From: Bradyrhizobium viridifuturi
GTDB taxonomy: Bacteria; Pseudomonadota; Alphaproteobacteria; Rhizobiales; Xanthobacteraceae
Length of the DNA: 64,000 bases
Direction of reading: 5' to 3'
Assembly: GCF_001238275.1 (NCBI RefSeq)
Contig: NZ_LGTB01000001.1
Coordinates: 186,001-250,000, forward strand
Positions 9,507 to 17,818 of the stretch are shown piece by piece (the stretch's first letter is position 1; the number at the start of each line of letters is the position of its first letter). Below the pieces are notes generated by a model that was not told the DNA's origin, searched no databases, and saw nothing but the letters and a program-made list of their open reading frames with translations. The position numbers and the translations under genes were made by a program.

Positions 9507-9699
9507 TGACGCGGTCAAGGTGCAGCGGCTGCGCGCCGAATTGCGCGCACTCGATTCGTCCGTGAACCGGCTCAGGCGCGCCGGGCGCGACGGTGCATCT
9601 GCGCAGCTTTTGCTGTCGCGCAAGCGCGCCGAACTGGAAGACGTGATCTGCCGGAGGAAAGATGAGAGAGCCGCTTCGGTATTTCCACGACAGCGATGA
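9499..9699 (+). CDS. Small coiled-coil protein, unknown function
   Basis: A 66-residue charged helical protein (VQRLRAELRALD, NRLRRAGRD, RKRAELEDVI) resembling the preceding gene product in style. The GTG start at 9499 overlaps the previous stop by 8 bases. The ribosome-binding site is weak, so expression would depend on coupling. The gene overlaps the next start by 38 bases. Confidence 0.5.
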   Translation: MRDDAVKVQRLRAELRALDSSVNRLRRAGRDGASAQLLLSRKRAELEDVICRRKDERAASVFPRQR

Positions 9700-9889
9700 T
9701 CACGCGCCCTGGATCAAGGCGCTGGCCGAGGTTCGCCACATGGCAACGCGGGAAGGCTGGTGCTTTCACCACGTGCAGGCGATCATCGTTGCGATCGACC
9801 AGTACGCGGAGACCGCACTCGGCAACCGCGAGTTCTTCCTCAACCGCCCGCAGACCGTTGGCCCCATAAGGCGAGGCGAGGTGCCCTAG
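9662..9889 (+). CDS. Conserved-looking small protein, unknown function
   Basis: A 75-residue protein (begins MREPLRYFHDSDDH) with a good GGAGG site 5 bases before ATG. It appears soluble and contains WCFHHVQAIIVAID and a C-terminal NREFFLNRP. I recall similar small proteins from Bradyrhizobium genomes but no function. It is third in the set of overlapping small genes. Confidence 0.65.
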   Translation: MREPLRYFHDSDDHAPWIKALAEVRHMATREGWCFHHVQAIIVAIDQYAETALGNREFFLNRPQTVGPIRRGEVP

Positions 9890-9944
9890 CGCGTCTTCGA
9901 CCGGGCGATGGCACCGCGTTGTGCGGCATCTGGAGTCGAGAGCC

Positions 9945-10110
9945 ATCCTCGTCGTCGTCCTGGCCTAGTGCGCAATTGCGCACGGGAGCCAGGACCCATT
10001 ACCCCAAATCTCAATTGTTGCACGACGCCGGGGCCGCGATCCCGTTCGCCATCGCATGCGGTGGTTATGGGTCCCGGCCTTCGCCGGGACGACGAACCGG
10101 GAGAGCTCGG
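9945..10110. repeat. Bradyrhizobium-type palindromic intergenic repeat
   Basis: Outer arms GTCGTCCTGGC...GCCAGGACCCATTA on the left and TTATGGGTCCCGGC...GCCGGGACGAC on the right form a long imperfect inverted repeat. A perfect 16-base palindrome, GTGCGCAATTGCGCAC, sits at 9968-9983. This matches a scattered non-coding repeat class of rhizobia. It could fold as RNA or be a miniature mobile element. Nothing else is seen between 9890 and 10331. Confidence 0.6.
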
Positions 10111-10331
10111 CTCGCCAGGGCAGGGACGACAGTGATGGGTGTGACGCCGTCACGCGGCATCGATGCGGCATAGCTGTCACCGGCCGGGATGGCCAATCCG
10201 TCACAGCCGACATATCGTGACGATCCGCGGCCGAATCTGAGGCGGATCGTTCATCGCCGGGTCATCTATGGCAGGCCATCGTCAGCGCCGCGCCCGCGGG
10301 GGCGGCGGCATAATTTCGGAGGAGGTTTCGG

Positions 10332-11129
10332 ATGATCAGGGGCTGGCAGATTGCGGCGTCGGCGCTCGCCATCGTCGCGATGGTTGCAACGCTGGGCACG
10401 AAGGCGAACGCGGCGCAGTGCGGCAACGGGCCCGGCGGATTCGAAGCCTGGAAGGGGCAGTTTGCCGGCGAGGCGAGGGCAAAGGGCGTCGGCGCCACCG
10501 CGGTCGACGCGTTGATGCAGGCGCATTATGCCAGCGCGACGATCGCCGCGGATCGCGGCCAGCGCAGCTTCGGCCTGTCGCTCGAGCAGTTCATGGCAAA
10601 GCGGGGATCCGCGACGATCGTGGCGCGCGGCCGTTCGCTGAAGCAGTCGCAGGCGGCGATGTTTGCCTCGATCCAGCAGCGCTACGGCGTGCCGCCGGGA
10701 CCGTTGATCGCGATCTGGGGCATGGAGAGCGGTTTCGGCAGCCAGCGCGGCAACCAGAACATGCTGTCGTCGATCGCGACCCTTGCCTATGACTGCCGGC
10801 GTCCGGAGTTCTTCACCGAGCAGCTCTATGCCGCACTCAAGCTGATCGACCGCGGCAGTCTGTCCGGGAGTACGCGCGGCTCGATGCATGGTGAAATCGG
10901 CCAGACCCAGTTCATGCCGAAGAACGTCCTCGCCTATGGCGTCGGCAATCTCGACGTCGCCGCCAATGCGCTGGCCTCGACGGCGAATTTCCTGCGCGCC
11001 AATGGCTGGCGCGCCGGCGCCGGCTATCAGCCCGGGGAACCCAATTTCGCGGCGATCGAGGCATGGAACGCGGCAGGGGTCTATCAGAAGGCGATCGCCA
11101 TCATGGGACGGCAGATCGACGGCCAATGA
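10332..11129 (+). CDS. Lytic murein transglycosylase (MltB-type, SLT_2 domain)
   Basis: A 265-residue periplasmic enzyme with a signal peptide (residues 1-28, ending TKANAA). The catalytic motif WGMESGFG places the acid Glu132 as in MltB-family transglycosylases. GEIGQTQFMP and ANFLRANGW motifs follow. It cleaves the MurNAc-GlcNAc bond of peptidoglycan with anhydro-product formation. A GGAGGAGG site precedes the ATG. The protein lacks a C-terminal peptidoglycan-binding domain and is at the short end for the family. Confidence 0.9.
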   Translation: MIRGWQIAASALAIVAMVATLGTKANAAQCGNGPGGFEAWKGQFAGEARAKGVGATAVDALMQAHYASATIAADRGQRSFGLSLEQFMAKRGSATIVARGRSLKQSQAAMFASIQQRYGVPPGPLIAIWGMESGFGSQRGNQNMLSSIATLAYDCRRPEFFTEQLYAALKLIDRGSLSGSTRGSMHGEIGQTQFMPKNVLAYGVGNLDVAANALASTANFLRANGWRAGAGYQPGEPNFAAIEAWNAAGVYQKAIAIMGRQIDGQ

Positions 11130-11221
11130 GCGAGGCACGCTGCTTGATTCCGGGTTCCTTCACCGCCTGTTAACGCAACGGTGCCCAGATCGTTTGGGGT
11201 GAAACGGAGCAAGGGAGCTCC

Positions 11222-11629
11222 ATGCTCAAGAACGGCACCTATGCAGCGTGGTTTCGCACGCCGCTCGCTGACGGCACCGGCATCGTGCACGTGGCCGATG
11301 GCAGGCTGTGGGGCAGCGATGCCATCATGCTCTACAGCGGCACCTACGAGGTCGATGGCGAACGCTTCTCTGCGGTTCTCACCACACGGCGGCATTCCGA
11401 AGGTCATGCGACCGTGTTCGGCACCGACGATCTCGTGGTCCGGCTCGAGGGTGTCTTCAGCGGCCCGATCGCGATCTGCAAGGGCAGGGCGGATGCGGTG
11501 CCCGATCTCGCCTTCGAGGTCACGCTGATGCCGAGCCACGAGGCGCCGCCCGAGCCGCCGCCGGATCTGCCGATGCCCAAGTTCGATCCGAGCAAGCTGC
11601 CGAAATTGCCGAAGCGCTCCAGCCGCTGA
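11222..11629 (+). CDS. GrlR-like small beta-barrel protein
   Basis: A 135-residue protein whose first 100 residues (starting MLKNGTYAAWF, then IVHVADGRLWGSDAIMLYSG) match the GrlR/T3SS-regulatory-like beta-barrel family common in rhizobia. The tail is proline-rich and probably disordered. GrlR of enteropathogens binds a transcription factor; here no partner is adjacent, so the role is unknown. The AGGGAG site sits well before ATG. Confidence 0.7.
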   Translation: MLKNGTYAAWFRTPLADGTGIVHVADGRLWGSDAIMLYSGTYEVDGERFSAVLTTRRHSEGHATVFGTDDLVVRLEGVFSGPIAICKGRADAVPDLAFEVTLMPSHEAPPEPPPDLPMPKFDPSKLPKLPKRSSR

Positions 11630-11636
11630 ACAATCG

Positions 11637-12023
11637 CTACGCGTCGCTCGGGCCCGCGGTCTCCGGAAACGGTGCACCGGGGGTGTAAAGCTTAAGCGGG
11701 CGGATCTCGTAGACGGCCGACGGATTGGCACTGCGCAGGTCGCGCGCCGCGGCGACCGCCTCGGCTTCATCGGCGCAATTGATCACGTAGAAGCCGAGCA
11801 GCTGCTCCTTGGTCTCCGCGAACGGGCCGTCGATCACGACGCCGTGGCCAGGCCCGCGCAACGTGCTGGCCTTGCGGGTCTCGTCGAGCCGCGCAGCGGG
11901 CCCGAGTCGGCCCTTCAGCCGTTGACGGACCTCGCGCAGACCCGCCATGACGGCTGCGTCCTCATCGGCATTCCACGACTTGACCTCGGCCTCGACGTGA
12001 TAGGCCAGGATGGCATAAAGCAT
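11637..12023 (-). CDS. YciI/DGPF-domain protein
   Basis: A 128-residue YCII-family protein with the DGPFAETKEQLLGFY motif and an N-terminal MLYAILAY strand. The family has a ferredoxin-like fold with a conserved His/Asp pair and is often near ECF sigma factors, though none is seen here. The molecular function is unproven. A GAGGAG site lies before ATG. It is convergent with the GrlR-like gene, 7 bases apart. Confidence 0.88.
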   Translation of the reverse strand: MLYAILAYHVEAEVKSWNADEDAAVMAGLREVRQRLKGRLGPAARLDETRKASTLRGPGHGVVIDGPFAETKEQLLGFYVINCADEAEAVAAARDLRSANPSAVYEIRPLKLYTPGAPFPETAGPSDA

Positions 12024-12073
12024 CTAGTGAACTCCTCATTTCGGATGCGACAGGCGCTGAAGCGCGTTGATGT

Positions 12074-12127
12074 TCGAGCATGACCGGTCCGGAAAACCGC
12101 TTCGCGCTTTTCCGGATCATGCTCTAG
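12074..12127. repeat. Rhizobial palindromic repeat, copy 1
   Basis: GAGCATGACC...GGAAAACCGCTTCGCGCTTTTCCGGATCATGCTC folds on itself. A related copy in the opposite sense lies at 35223-35270. Both belong to a common Rhizobiales intergenic repeat. Confidence 0.6.
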
Positions 12128-12266
12128 GACGTCTCGCGCCCGCCCGCGCCGACATTTCATCTGTAGCGGATCAGGCTACTTTTTGTGCTGCGACAACGTA
12201 GCCCGCAGGTCGCATGGCGGCGCCGATTCGCGACGCCCGAACAGCAGGACGCCCGAACAGCAGAAA

Positions 12267-12294
12267 GGCGCGGCGGAGTTGCCTCCGCCGCGCC
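12267..12294 (-). terminator. Strong hairpin ending the rreB transcript
   Basis: A perfect 12-bp stem (GGCGCGGCGGAG / CTCCGCCGCGCC) with a TTGC loop. On the minus strand it is followed by TTTCTG, so it is a plausible terminator for the small mRNA. A transcript from just upstream of the Shine-Dalgarno to here is about 165 bases, as described for rreB. Confidence 0.7.
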
Positions 12295-12360
12295 CCCGAT
12301 GTTGATGTCTCGCTGGTCCAGGGCTGAGAGCGCCCCGATGCCAGGCTGATTACTCAGCGC

Positions 12361-12405
12361 CTAGCGGGCGATCCCAGCGAGGTGACAGCGCTTGAGACAA
12401 GACAC
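12361..12405 (-). CDS. rreB: 14-residue small protein with extended Shine-Dalgarno (RreB)
   Basis: A GTG start and 14 codons give a peptide beginning VSCLKRCHLAG. Bases 12408-12422 read, on the minus strand, AGAAAGGAGGTGATC, complementary to at least 15 bases of the 16S rRNA 3' end. That is far longer than a normal site. Size, GTG start, extended site and downstream hairpin agree with rreB, described in Bradyrhizobium japonicum as a ribosome-associated small mRNA conserved in Bradyrhizobiaceae. Its translation was reported as weak, and hindered both by the long site and by the GTG. The peptide's function is unknown. The gene is too short for routine gene calling. Confidence 0.85.
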   Translation of the reverse strand: MSCLKRCHLAGIAR

Positions 12406-12599
12406 TAGATCACCTCCTTTCTTTGTTGATGGGACCAGCAATATAGGTGGCGAATCTGCCGCTGTTAAGGCCGCGGATCCGTCCGATCCGGGCCAGGAAC
12501 CGGGCGCAATGCGCGGGCATATTGCCGTGGACCGGTGCACAAGCACGCCGGCCGAGGCAGTTGAGGCGGCCGTCGGGCCGTGTTAGGGGATCGTTCGAT

Positions 12600-12673
12600 G
12601 CGGGTGTAGCTCAATGGTAGAGCAGCAGCCTTCCAAGCTGAATACGAGGGTTCGATTCCCTTCACCCGCTCCA
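12600..12673 (+). tRNA. tRNA-Gly(TCC)
   Basis: A 74-base cloverleaf including encoded CCA. The acceptor stem GCGGGTG pairs with CACCCGC, the D-arm is GCTC...GAGC, the anticodon loop CTTCCAA gives anticodon TCC, and the T-arm is AGGGTTCGATTCCCT. The 27-43 pair is G-A, which I recall as normal in alphaproteobacterial tRNA-Gly. The 3' 44 bases (12630-12673) are duplicated at 17312 and, imperfectly, at 22621, marking this tRNA as an integration site. Confidence 0.97.
12630..12673. repeat. Attachment-site copy 1 (3' end of tRNA-Gly)
   Basis: The 44-base segment from the anticodon loop to CCA is identical to 17312-17355. Insertion into tRNA 3' ends that restores the tRNA is classic for tyrosine-recombinase islands. 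It serves as the left boundary of the 12.7-22.7 kb region. Confidence 0.85.
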
Positions 12674-12689
12674 GTGTTTTCAAGTACTT

Positions 12690-13130
12690 ATCGGACTTTC
12701 TACCAGCCCTCATGCATGCTCGACAGAGCCAGGGCGCCACATAGCTACCCGCCCAGATACCGCGCCCGGCGCGCTCTGCATCTCGCTGTGGAGTGCTATG
12801 CCTGCCGTGGGCATAGTGCGCCCAATCCAGCGCGAACCCCTCGCGTACAAGCCATTCGCCGAGATCGACGCCACCAACTGTGCACGCGGCAACTGTGCGA
12901 CCATAGGGATCAAGCGAAACCGGCGCGCAACTCACTGGTCGCTGTGCGATGAAGGCGTCAGGATTGTTCGCTGCTTTTGCGCCACAACGATAGGGCAGGC
13001 TATCCTCGTCCCGACACGACTGCTTGCTCTCTGGCGCGTCAATGCCCCAGCCTGATGCGGGTGCTGTGGATCTCCAGGGTATCGCCATCGACGACGCTGG
13101 CCTGACCGATCAAATCGGCAGCGATGCAGC
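12690..13130 (-). pseudogene. Thermonuclease (SNase-like), frameshifted and truncated
   Basis: The minus strand encodes DLIGQASVVDGDTLEIHSTRIRL, then after a shift near 13053 WGIDAPESKQSCRD, then SLDPYGRTVAACTVGGVDLGEWLVREG. These are the calcium/active-site blocks of the staphylococcal-nuclease fold. A small indel around CTGGGGC separates the two halves. No start codon with a ribosome-binding site is seen: the frame runs back into the stop of the preceding Sel1 gene. The C-terminal end runs into sequence antisense to the tRNA. I infer a dead fragment left by integration. Confidence 0.75.
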
Positions 13131-13176
13131 ATGACGCTGGTGCAGTGCGTAGATAACGAACGGCAAGAGCAGAAAG

Positions 13177-14924
13177 CTATTGCAGTACAAGCTCGTGACT
13201 CACGTTATCCTGTGACCAAGACTTGAACCTATTCAAAAAGGACTGTCCAAGCAGCAAAGGGGCATTCGCGCGTGCGACGCTCGCACGAACATTGGTCACC
13301 GTTCGATCTCCAACCGTCAAAGATCTGATGATAAACGTCCTTGATGAGACAATTGAACCATCAGCAAGGCGATGGTTCGCCGATCCAGTAAAGTCGCTTT
13401 CGCTGATCGTGCCGGTGCTCATCAAGGTGCGGGCAACATCGGCGGGGATCGAAACGTCAGAGGCGCCGCTGTCAACAACGAAGTTTAGCTTCAGAGTATC
13501 GTTTATGAGAACGGGCACGTGAAAGGTCCCGTTGCCTGAAACCATCCTCACGCGCACCTCGCCCACAGATTGTTCGGTCGTTATCGGAGATGCCGCGGGC
13601 CGAACCCCGCTGAGACGGGCCAATGCTGCTTGGGCAAAACCATTTCCGTGATCTGCGGCCAACCTGTACAGACGGACGGCTTCGCGCTCATCTCTTACTA
13701 ACCCGCCGTCGCCGCGCTCGTATGCAGCTGCGAGATTTGCCTGACCTTGAGCGTTGCCGCCCTCTGCAGACATTTTGAAAAACCGTACAGCCTCGACGAC
13801 ATCTTTCGGCAGTCCTCCGAGCCCACGCAAATAGGCAAGTCCTAGATTCGCCTGCGCCAGCGCATTCCTGTGTTCTGCTGAGAGCTTATAAAGCCGTACT
13901 GCTTCGGTCTCGTCCCTCGTTAAGCCACCCGAACCGCGCAAATACGCCGCGCCCAAGTTATTTTGCGCCTGATCGTTGCCTTGATCAGCTGACAGCTTGT
14001 AGAGACGCACAGCTTCACGATCGTCTCTTGCTAGCCCGCCTTCTCCGCGCTCATAGGCGAATCCGAGGTTCAGCTGGCCGACAGCGTTACCTTGATCAGC
14101 CGAAAGCTTAAAAAATCGTACGGCTTCACGCTCGTTTTTTGATAACCCTGCGCGGCCTCGCGCATAGGCGAGTCCTAGATAGGCCTGTCCGAGAGCATTA
14201 CCTTGGTCGGCCGATGATTTGTAAAGTCGGCCCGCTTCACGTTCATCTTTGGTGACTCCGCCGCGTCCCTCGAGATAAAAGAGCCCGAGATAGACTTGCG
14301 CGAAGGCGTTACCGCGCTCTGCTGCTGTTCTGTATAGACGGACGGCCTCGTACTCATCCTTGGCTAAGCCGCCACGTCCCGTTTGATAGAGCTTGCCGAG
14401 ATTATATTGCCCCGGCGGGAAGCCCTGATCTGCGGAAAGCCTGAAAAGACGAGCGGCTTCAACATCATTTTGGGGAAGCCCGCCACGCCCCTCTAGATAA
14501 AGAACTCCAAGGTCGTTTTGACCTTGCGCATTCCCGCGGTCTGCAGCGATTTTCGACAGGCGGACCGCTTCGGCGTCATCTTTCGGGATGCCGCCTTCTC
14601 CAATCAGATAAAGCGACGCCAGGTTGGCCGTAGCTTGAACGCTGCCACCCTCGGACGCCTTCAAGTATTGCTGCCGGGCCGCATCAACGTTCTTTGCGGC
14701 CTGATATGCCCGACCAAGCTGCAGGGCGATCCGGGGATTGTTTGGGGCCACCTTGCTGCGCGTTCGCAGGCATCGATCGCGACCTCTGCGACGATCTTTT
14801 CAAAACTGACGCCGGCAACTCGATCGCAGGCTGCTAGAAGTTCAACGACTGGCTTCTCGGCGGCGGAAATAGAGGACCCACTAAATCCAATCAAGAGTCC
14901 GACGGAGATATAAATCAGCCTCAC
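13177..14924 (-). CDS. Sel1-repeat protein with C-terminal retropepsin-like aspartic protease, frameshifted
   Basis: A signal peptide (MRLIYISVGLLIGFSGSSIS-A, GTG start at 14924 with GGGGGAG) leads into LLAACDRVAG...AIDACERAA. The rest (APNNPRIALQLGRAYQAAKN...) continues in another frame from about 14751. One missing base near 14752-14760 would restore a single protein of about 580 residues. It contains nine 36-residue Sel1 repeats (helical scaffold), then about 115 residues with VDSGASDVSIP, the DSGA catalytic motif of periplasmic clan-AA aspartic proteases. Codon use is more AT-rich than the flanking chromosome, consistent with transfer. A periplasmic protease or scaffold role is an inference. 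Confidence 0.75.
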
Positions 14925-15076
14925 CGCACTCCCCCTGTGAGACGAATTGAAAGTGTTTCGCTACAATAAGACCCAAGCCTATCCGTCCGGCCCGCTCCTG
15001 CCAATGCCGGATACTCAGGAAGATGTGTGGTGCCAGGGTCATGCCTCCGCCGGGACGAGCGAAGGGATACTGTGAC

Positions 15077-15500
15077 GGGATAGCGGCCCGGATCGGATCT
15101 ATCCGCATCGTCGTTTGCGGGAGCCCTTCATACCTGGAGGCGCGAGGTCGTCCGCAGCATCTGGCCGATCTCGCCGACCACGATTGCGTCACCATCGACG
15201 ATCGCGTTTCGCCGTCTATCTGGCGCTTCGTGCGAGGCGGTCGGGCCAAGATAGCCCCGATCAAGTCGCGGCTGTGCGTCAACACCTCGGAAGCAGCCGT
15301 GCTGGCCGCGATCGCTGGCGCCGGATTGACACGGGTGATGTCGTACAAGATGGACGCGGCAAAGCAGGCTGGAACGCTTGCCATCGTGCTCGACAACTTC
15401 GAGCCTGAGCCGCTTCCCGTCCATATCGTCTATTCTCCGCGAAAGCCCGTACCGATGAAGCTACGAGCATTCCTGAATTGGATGACGCCGCGCCAAGACG
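15077..15500 (+). pseudogene. LysR-type regulator, C-terminal fragment only
   Basis: The translated text IRIVVCGSPSYLEARGRP, DLADHDCVTIDDR, NTSEAAVLAAIAGAGLTRV and FEPEPLPVHIVYSPRKPVP is the second half of a LysR substrate-binding domain. It ends LRAFLNWMTPR as in intact relatives. The DNA-binding HTH and first half are absent and upstream sequence does not resemble them, so this is a 5'-deleted remnant. The open frame continues to 15709 without recognisable sequence. Confidence 0.75.
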
Positions 15501-15576
15501 CGACTGGCGCTGGACTGACCTTCCCGCCGCAAGCTCAGGCGCCGTCATCAGCATCAGAGGATTCATGCTGGCTCGG

Positions 15577-15783
15577 TCATCGCATCAACTGGAACAGCTC
15601 GAGGACATCGGCGAGACGTAGCTTGGCGCCCTTGGGCATGTGCTGCAGCAGGATATGCCTGGTGTCCGCGGCGATTTCGTCTCGCTTGTGTGGACTGTGC
15701 TCGGCGTGAAACAGCCGCATGTTGGCCGCGAATTTCTTGGCGACCTCTGGCGGGATCTCGAGCGGATTCCTCGTGATAGGCAT
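15577..15783 (-). CDS. Small conserved hypothetical protein
   Basis: A 68-residue protein with ITRNPLEIPPEVAKKF at the N-terminus and a KRDEIAADTRHILLQ...LRLADVLELFQLM C-terminus. I recall similar small proteins in Bradyrhizobium; no function is known. The ATG at 15783 was chosen because similarity begins there. No clear ribosome-binding site is seen, so it may also be a transplanted fragment. Confidence 0.5.
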   Translation of the reverse strand: MPITRNPLEIPPEVAKKFAANMRLFHAEHSPHKRDEIAADTRHILLQHMPKGAKLRLADVLELFQLMR

Positions 15784-16229
15784 GCTCGGAAGGTATCCGG
15801 CTCGGTTTTTCGAATCAGCACAGCGCCGTCCGCTTAAAATGCTCGCGGCAGCGCTGGCTCTAATTCCCAGGAAGGAGAGCAAAATCCTGACGATGATTAG
15901 ACGCGTCAGTCCAGCAATAGTTCTGTAGCCCTGAAGGAGTAGCTCGCGGCTGAAACCAACTCGACCAACGTGGCGTAGCTGCCAAGTCGGCCACCGCTTC
16001 TAACTGGGCAAAAGGGAGAAGTGGACCGGCAGGGGTCGTCCGTTTCCAAGTTACGGGCGACCCCACTTCCGGGTTTCAAGCCGAACAGCCGGGTGCGAAC
16101 AAGCAGAGACTAACCCCTATGGCTTGCCCGTAGAGCCACTGTAAGTCGAAATTTCAACTGCTCGATGTGTGGCTCGGCAGTAGGTTGAAGGGCGAGGGGG
16201 CGGCACCTCAAAGGACAGGAAGGGCCGCT
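15784..16229. other. Island spacer, no gene seen
   Basis: Roughly 450 bases with only short unconvincing frames and no recognisable family on either strand. Confidence 0.4.
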
Positions 16230-16313
16230 ATGGAACGACTGTACTTAGGCATCACCATCACGAGCACATATGCTCTGGTTACGATGCTATTGATGGTGGC
16301 ATTCCTGCGCTAA
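16230..16313 (+). CDS. 27-residue hydrophobic peptide
   Basis: ATG to TAA spans 28 codons and the peptide (MERLYLGITITSTYALVTM...) is almost wholly hydrophobic, like a single-span small membrane protein. An AGGAAGGG site precedes the start. No family is recognised, and chance is possible at this length. Confidence 0.3.
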   Translation: MERLYLGITITSTYALVTMLLMVAFLR

Positions 16314-16418
16314 CGACACACGACAGGCTCGGCAATTCATGCCGTGGGTTGCCCGACGGTCGCATGCACAAATCCGATTGTTGGCTGATTGGACGCCGCT
16401 CTCTCAACGACTCGCGCC

Positions 16419-16460
16419 GGTCGCCCGTTTGCGAGTTCTCAAGTTGAGAACTGGGCGACC
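16419..16460. repeat. Two-tier hairpin
   Basis: Outer arms GGTCGCCC and GGGCGACC enclose perfect inner arms AGTTCTCAA / TTGAGAACT around a single G. A one-sided GTTTGCG bulge lies between the tiers. There is no following T-run. It may be an operator, a recombination site or a structured RNA. Confidence 0.5.
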
Positions 16461-16930
16461 AAATGCGAACGCCCTCCGAGCGCACCATAACCCAGGCGCG
16501 CGGCGTTACCGTCGCCGATTAGCCTTTTCGATTGGCAGACTTCGCCAACTTTGCCGTAGGCTGAAACGCGAAGCAGACCCATGGATCTTGAGGCTTCGAC
16601 AATGATGGCACCGGCATCGCAAAGCAAAGAGGCGATTTCGTTTGGTCCCTTCAGTCTGCTCGCGAGCGAGAGGCGGCTAGGCAGCTTCGCCTTGACGACG
16701 CTACGGCAACCGTCGGATTGAACGTGCACTGTAATGAGGTAGAGGAGGCCGGCGATACACGCGGTCGTTAGACTTGCAGCCAGTACGGGCTTCCACCTTG
16801 CAGCAGTAGCTTACCTGGTTGGATGCCCCGCGGGATAAGCTTGAGTTGCTAACCGTACGCACGCCCGCATCGGTTAGACGCAACCAGAGAAGCTCCGAAA
16901 CTCGGGTTTCTCGCACTGCACGGAGGCGAT
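16461..16930. other. Island spacer, no gene seen
   Basis: About 470 bases without a recognisable coding region. Frames present have no ribosome-binding site or family resemblance. Confidence 0.35.
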
Positions 16931-17083
16931 TTAGTCGGCCAAGCGTCGAATGGCGACAATTCGCCAACGAGCCCCGTCGAACCACTTCTCTGCCACGCTA
17001 CGGGCCGAGTCCTCGTTGAGCGCTTTGAGGTCAGTCTTGAGGCTCTTTTCGCCGTCGGCGAGTTGAATTCGAAACATTGCCAT
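16931..17083 (-). CDS. 50-residue soluble protein, unknown function
   Basis: An AAGGAG site lies 6 bases before ATG at 17083. The peptide begins MAMFRIQLADGEKSLKTD and contains ARSVAEKWFDGARWRIVAI. It has balanced charge and sensible composition, so it looks genuinely coding despite being short. No family is recognised. It lies inside the island between att copies 1 and 2. Confidence 0.5.
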   Translation of the reverse strand: MAMFRIQLADGEKSLKTDLKALNEDSARSVAEKWFDGARWRIVAIRRLAD

Positions 17084-17311
17084 TTGCGACTCCTTGGTAC
17101 GGGGTCAGGAGGGTGGCGCCCTCATGGTTAATCGAAGGTTAATGGAGCGGCCTACGGGCGACTTCCAATGACGTCGGATTTGTCGGTCGGTCCGGGACCC
17201 TCCGTCGCCGCTCACTGGCGCGATGCGCGTCAGACGCCATCGGAGATCGGCACCATTTCGAGGCTGCAAAATATCGGAATGGGCCTAGAAATCATTGCGG
17301 AAATTCGAAGG

Positions 17312-17355
17312 CTTCCAAGCTGAATACGAGGGTTCGATTCCCTTCACCCGCTCCA
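17312..17355. repeat. Attachment-site copy 2 (identical tRNA-Gly 3' end)
   Basis: Forty-four bases identical to 12630-12673, without the 5' half of the tRNA. Identity stops at CCA on the right and at the anticodon loop on the left, as expected for an attachment site rather than a tRNA duplicate. It divides the island into a 4.6 kb and a 5.3 kb segment. Confidence 0.9.
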
Positions 17356-17398
17356 TTCTCTGCTTGTCCAGACCGGAGAGATGGGTAACAGGTCGTAC

Positions 17399-17630
17399 CT
17401 AAGACATGAGTGACAACCGCGTGCCGAACGGGTTGCCGAATGGCTGCAAGGTTTTCTGCTCCAGGTCGAAGTATCCCAGATCATCGTGCATGCAGCTGAC
17501 GAACCAAATGCCGTCGTCGACTTCGTTGATGCCAAGCTTTGTCCGGCCAGCACAGTGGAGAGGTTGCCCCGCTTGCGAGCCAGGCAGAGCCGTCCGCAGG
17601 CTGTCACGAGCACTTCTCGATCTTGGAACG
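17399..17630 (-). pseudogene. Transposase C-terminal remnant (IS481-like), frameshifted
   Basis: Minus-strand frames read FQDREVLVTACGRLCL...STVLAGQ and, after a shift near 17535, KLGINEVDDGIWFVSCMHDDLGYFDLEQKTLQ ending at TAG. I recall this C-terminal pattern from DDE transposases with an integrase core, in the IS481 group. The catalytic region is gone. A one-base deletion separates the halves. Confidence 0.6.
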
Positions 17631-17818
17631 GGTAACCGGTCTCGCGACTGCAATCGTCTCGGCGTCCGTGATCATTGCATGCCCGTGTCGCTATCACTGC
17701 CTCTCGTCGGCTGCCTCGTTTAATTTTCTCGCTCTCACTCCGCTGAGCTGCCCAAGATTCTCACGCTTGAGAGCTAAGTCCGTATGAAGGCGCGGCGGCT
17801 CGACATCGGAGGGGCTAG

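Noticed and set aside
12408..12422. Match to the 16S rRNA 3' end suggesting an rRNA fragment
   Set aside because: The match is in antisense to rRNA relative to the small gene and functions as its Shine-Dalgarno; no further rRNA sequence is present.
12465..12680. Coding text VKGIEPSYSAWK on the minus strand across the tRNA
   Set aside because: It is the reverse complement of tRNA-Gly, a well-known false ORF, not part of the thermonuclease.
13300..14650. Regular 108-base DNA periodicity suggesting a CRISPR or satellite
   Set aside because: The period equals 36 codons of Sel1 repeats in an open frame; units are contiguous without spacers.
17312..17355. Second tRNA-Gly gene
   Set aside because: Only the 3' 44 bases exist; the acceptor 5' strand and D-arm are missing, so it is an attachment repeat.
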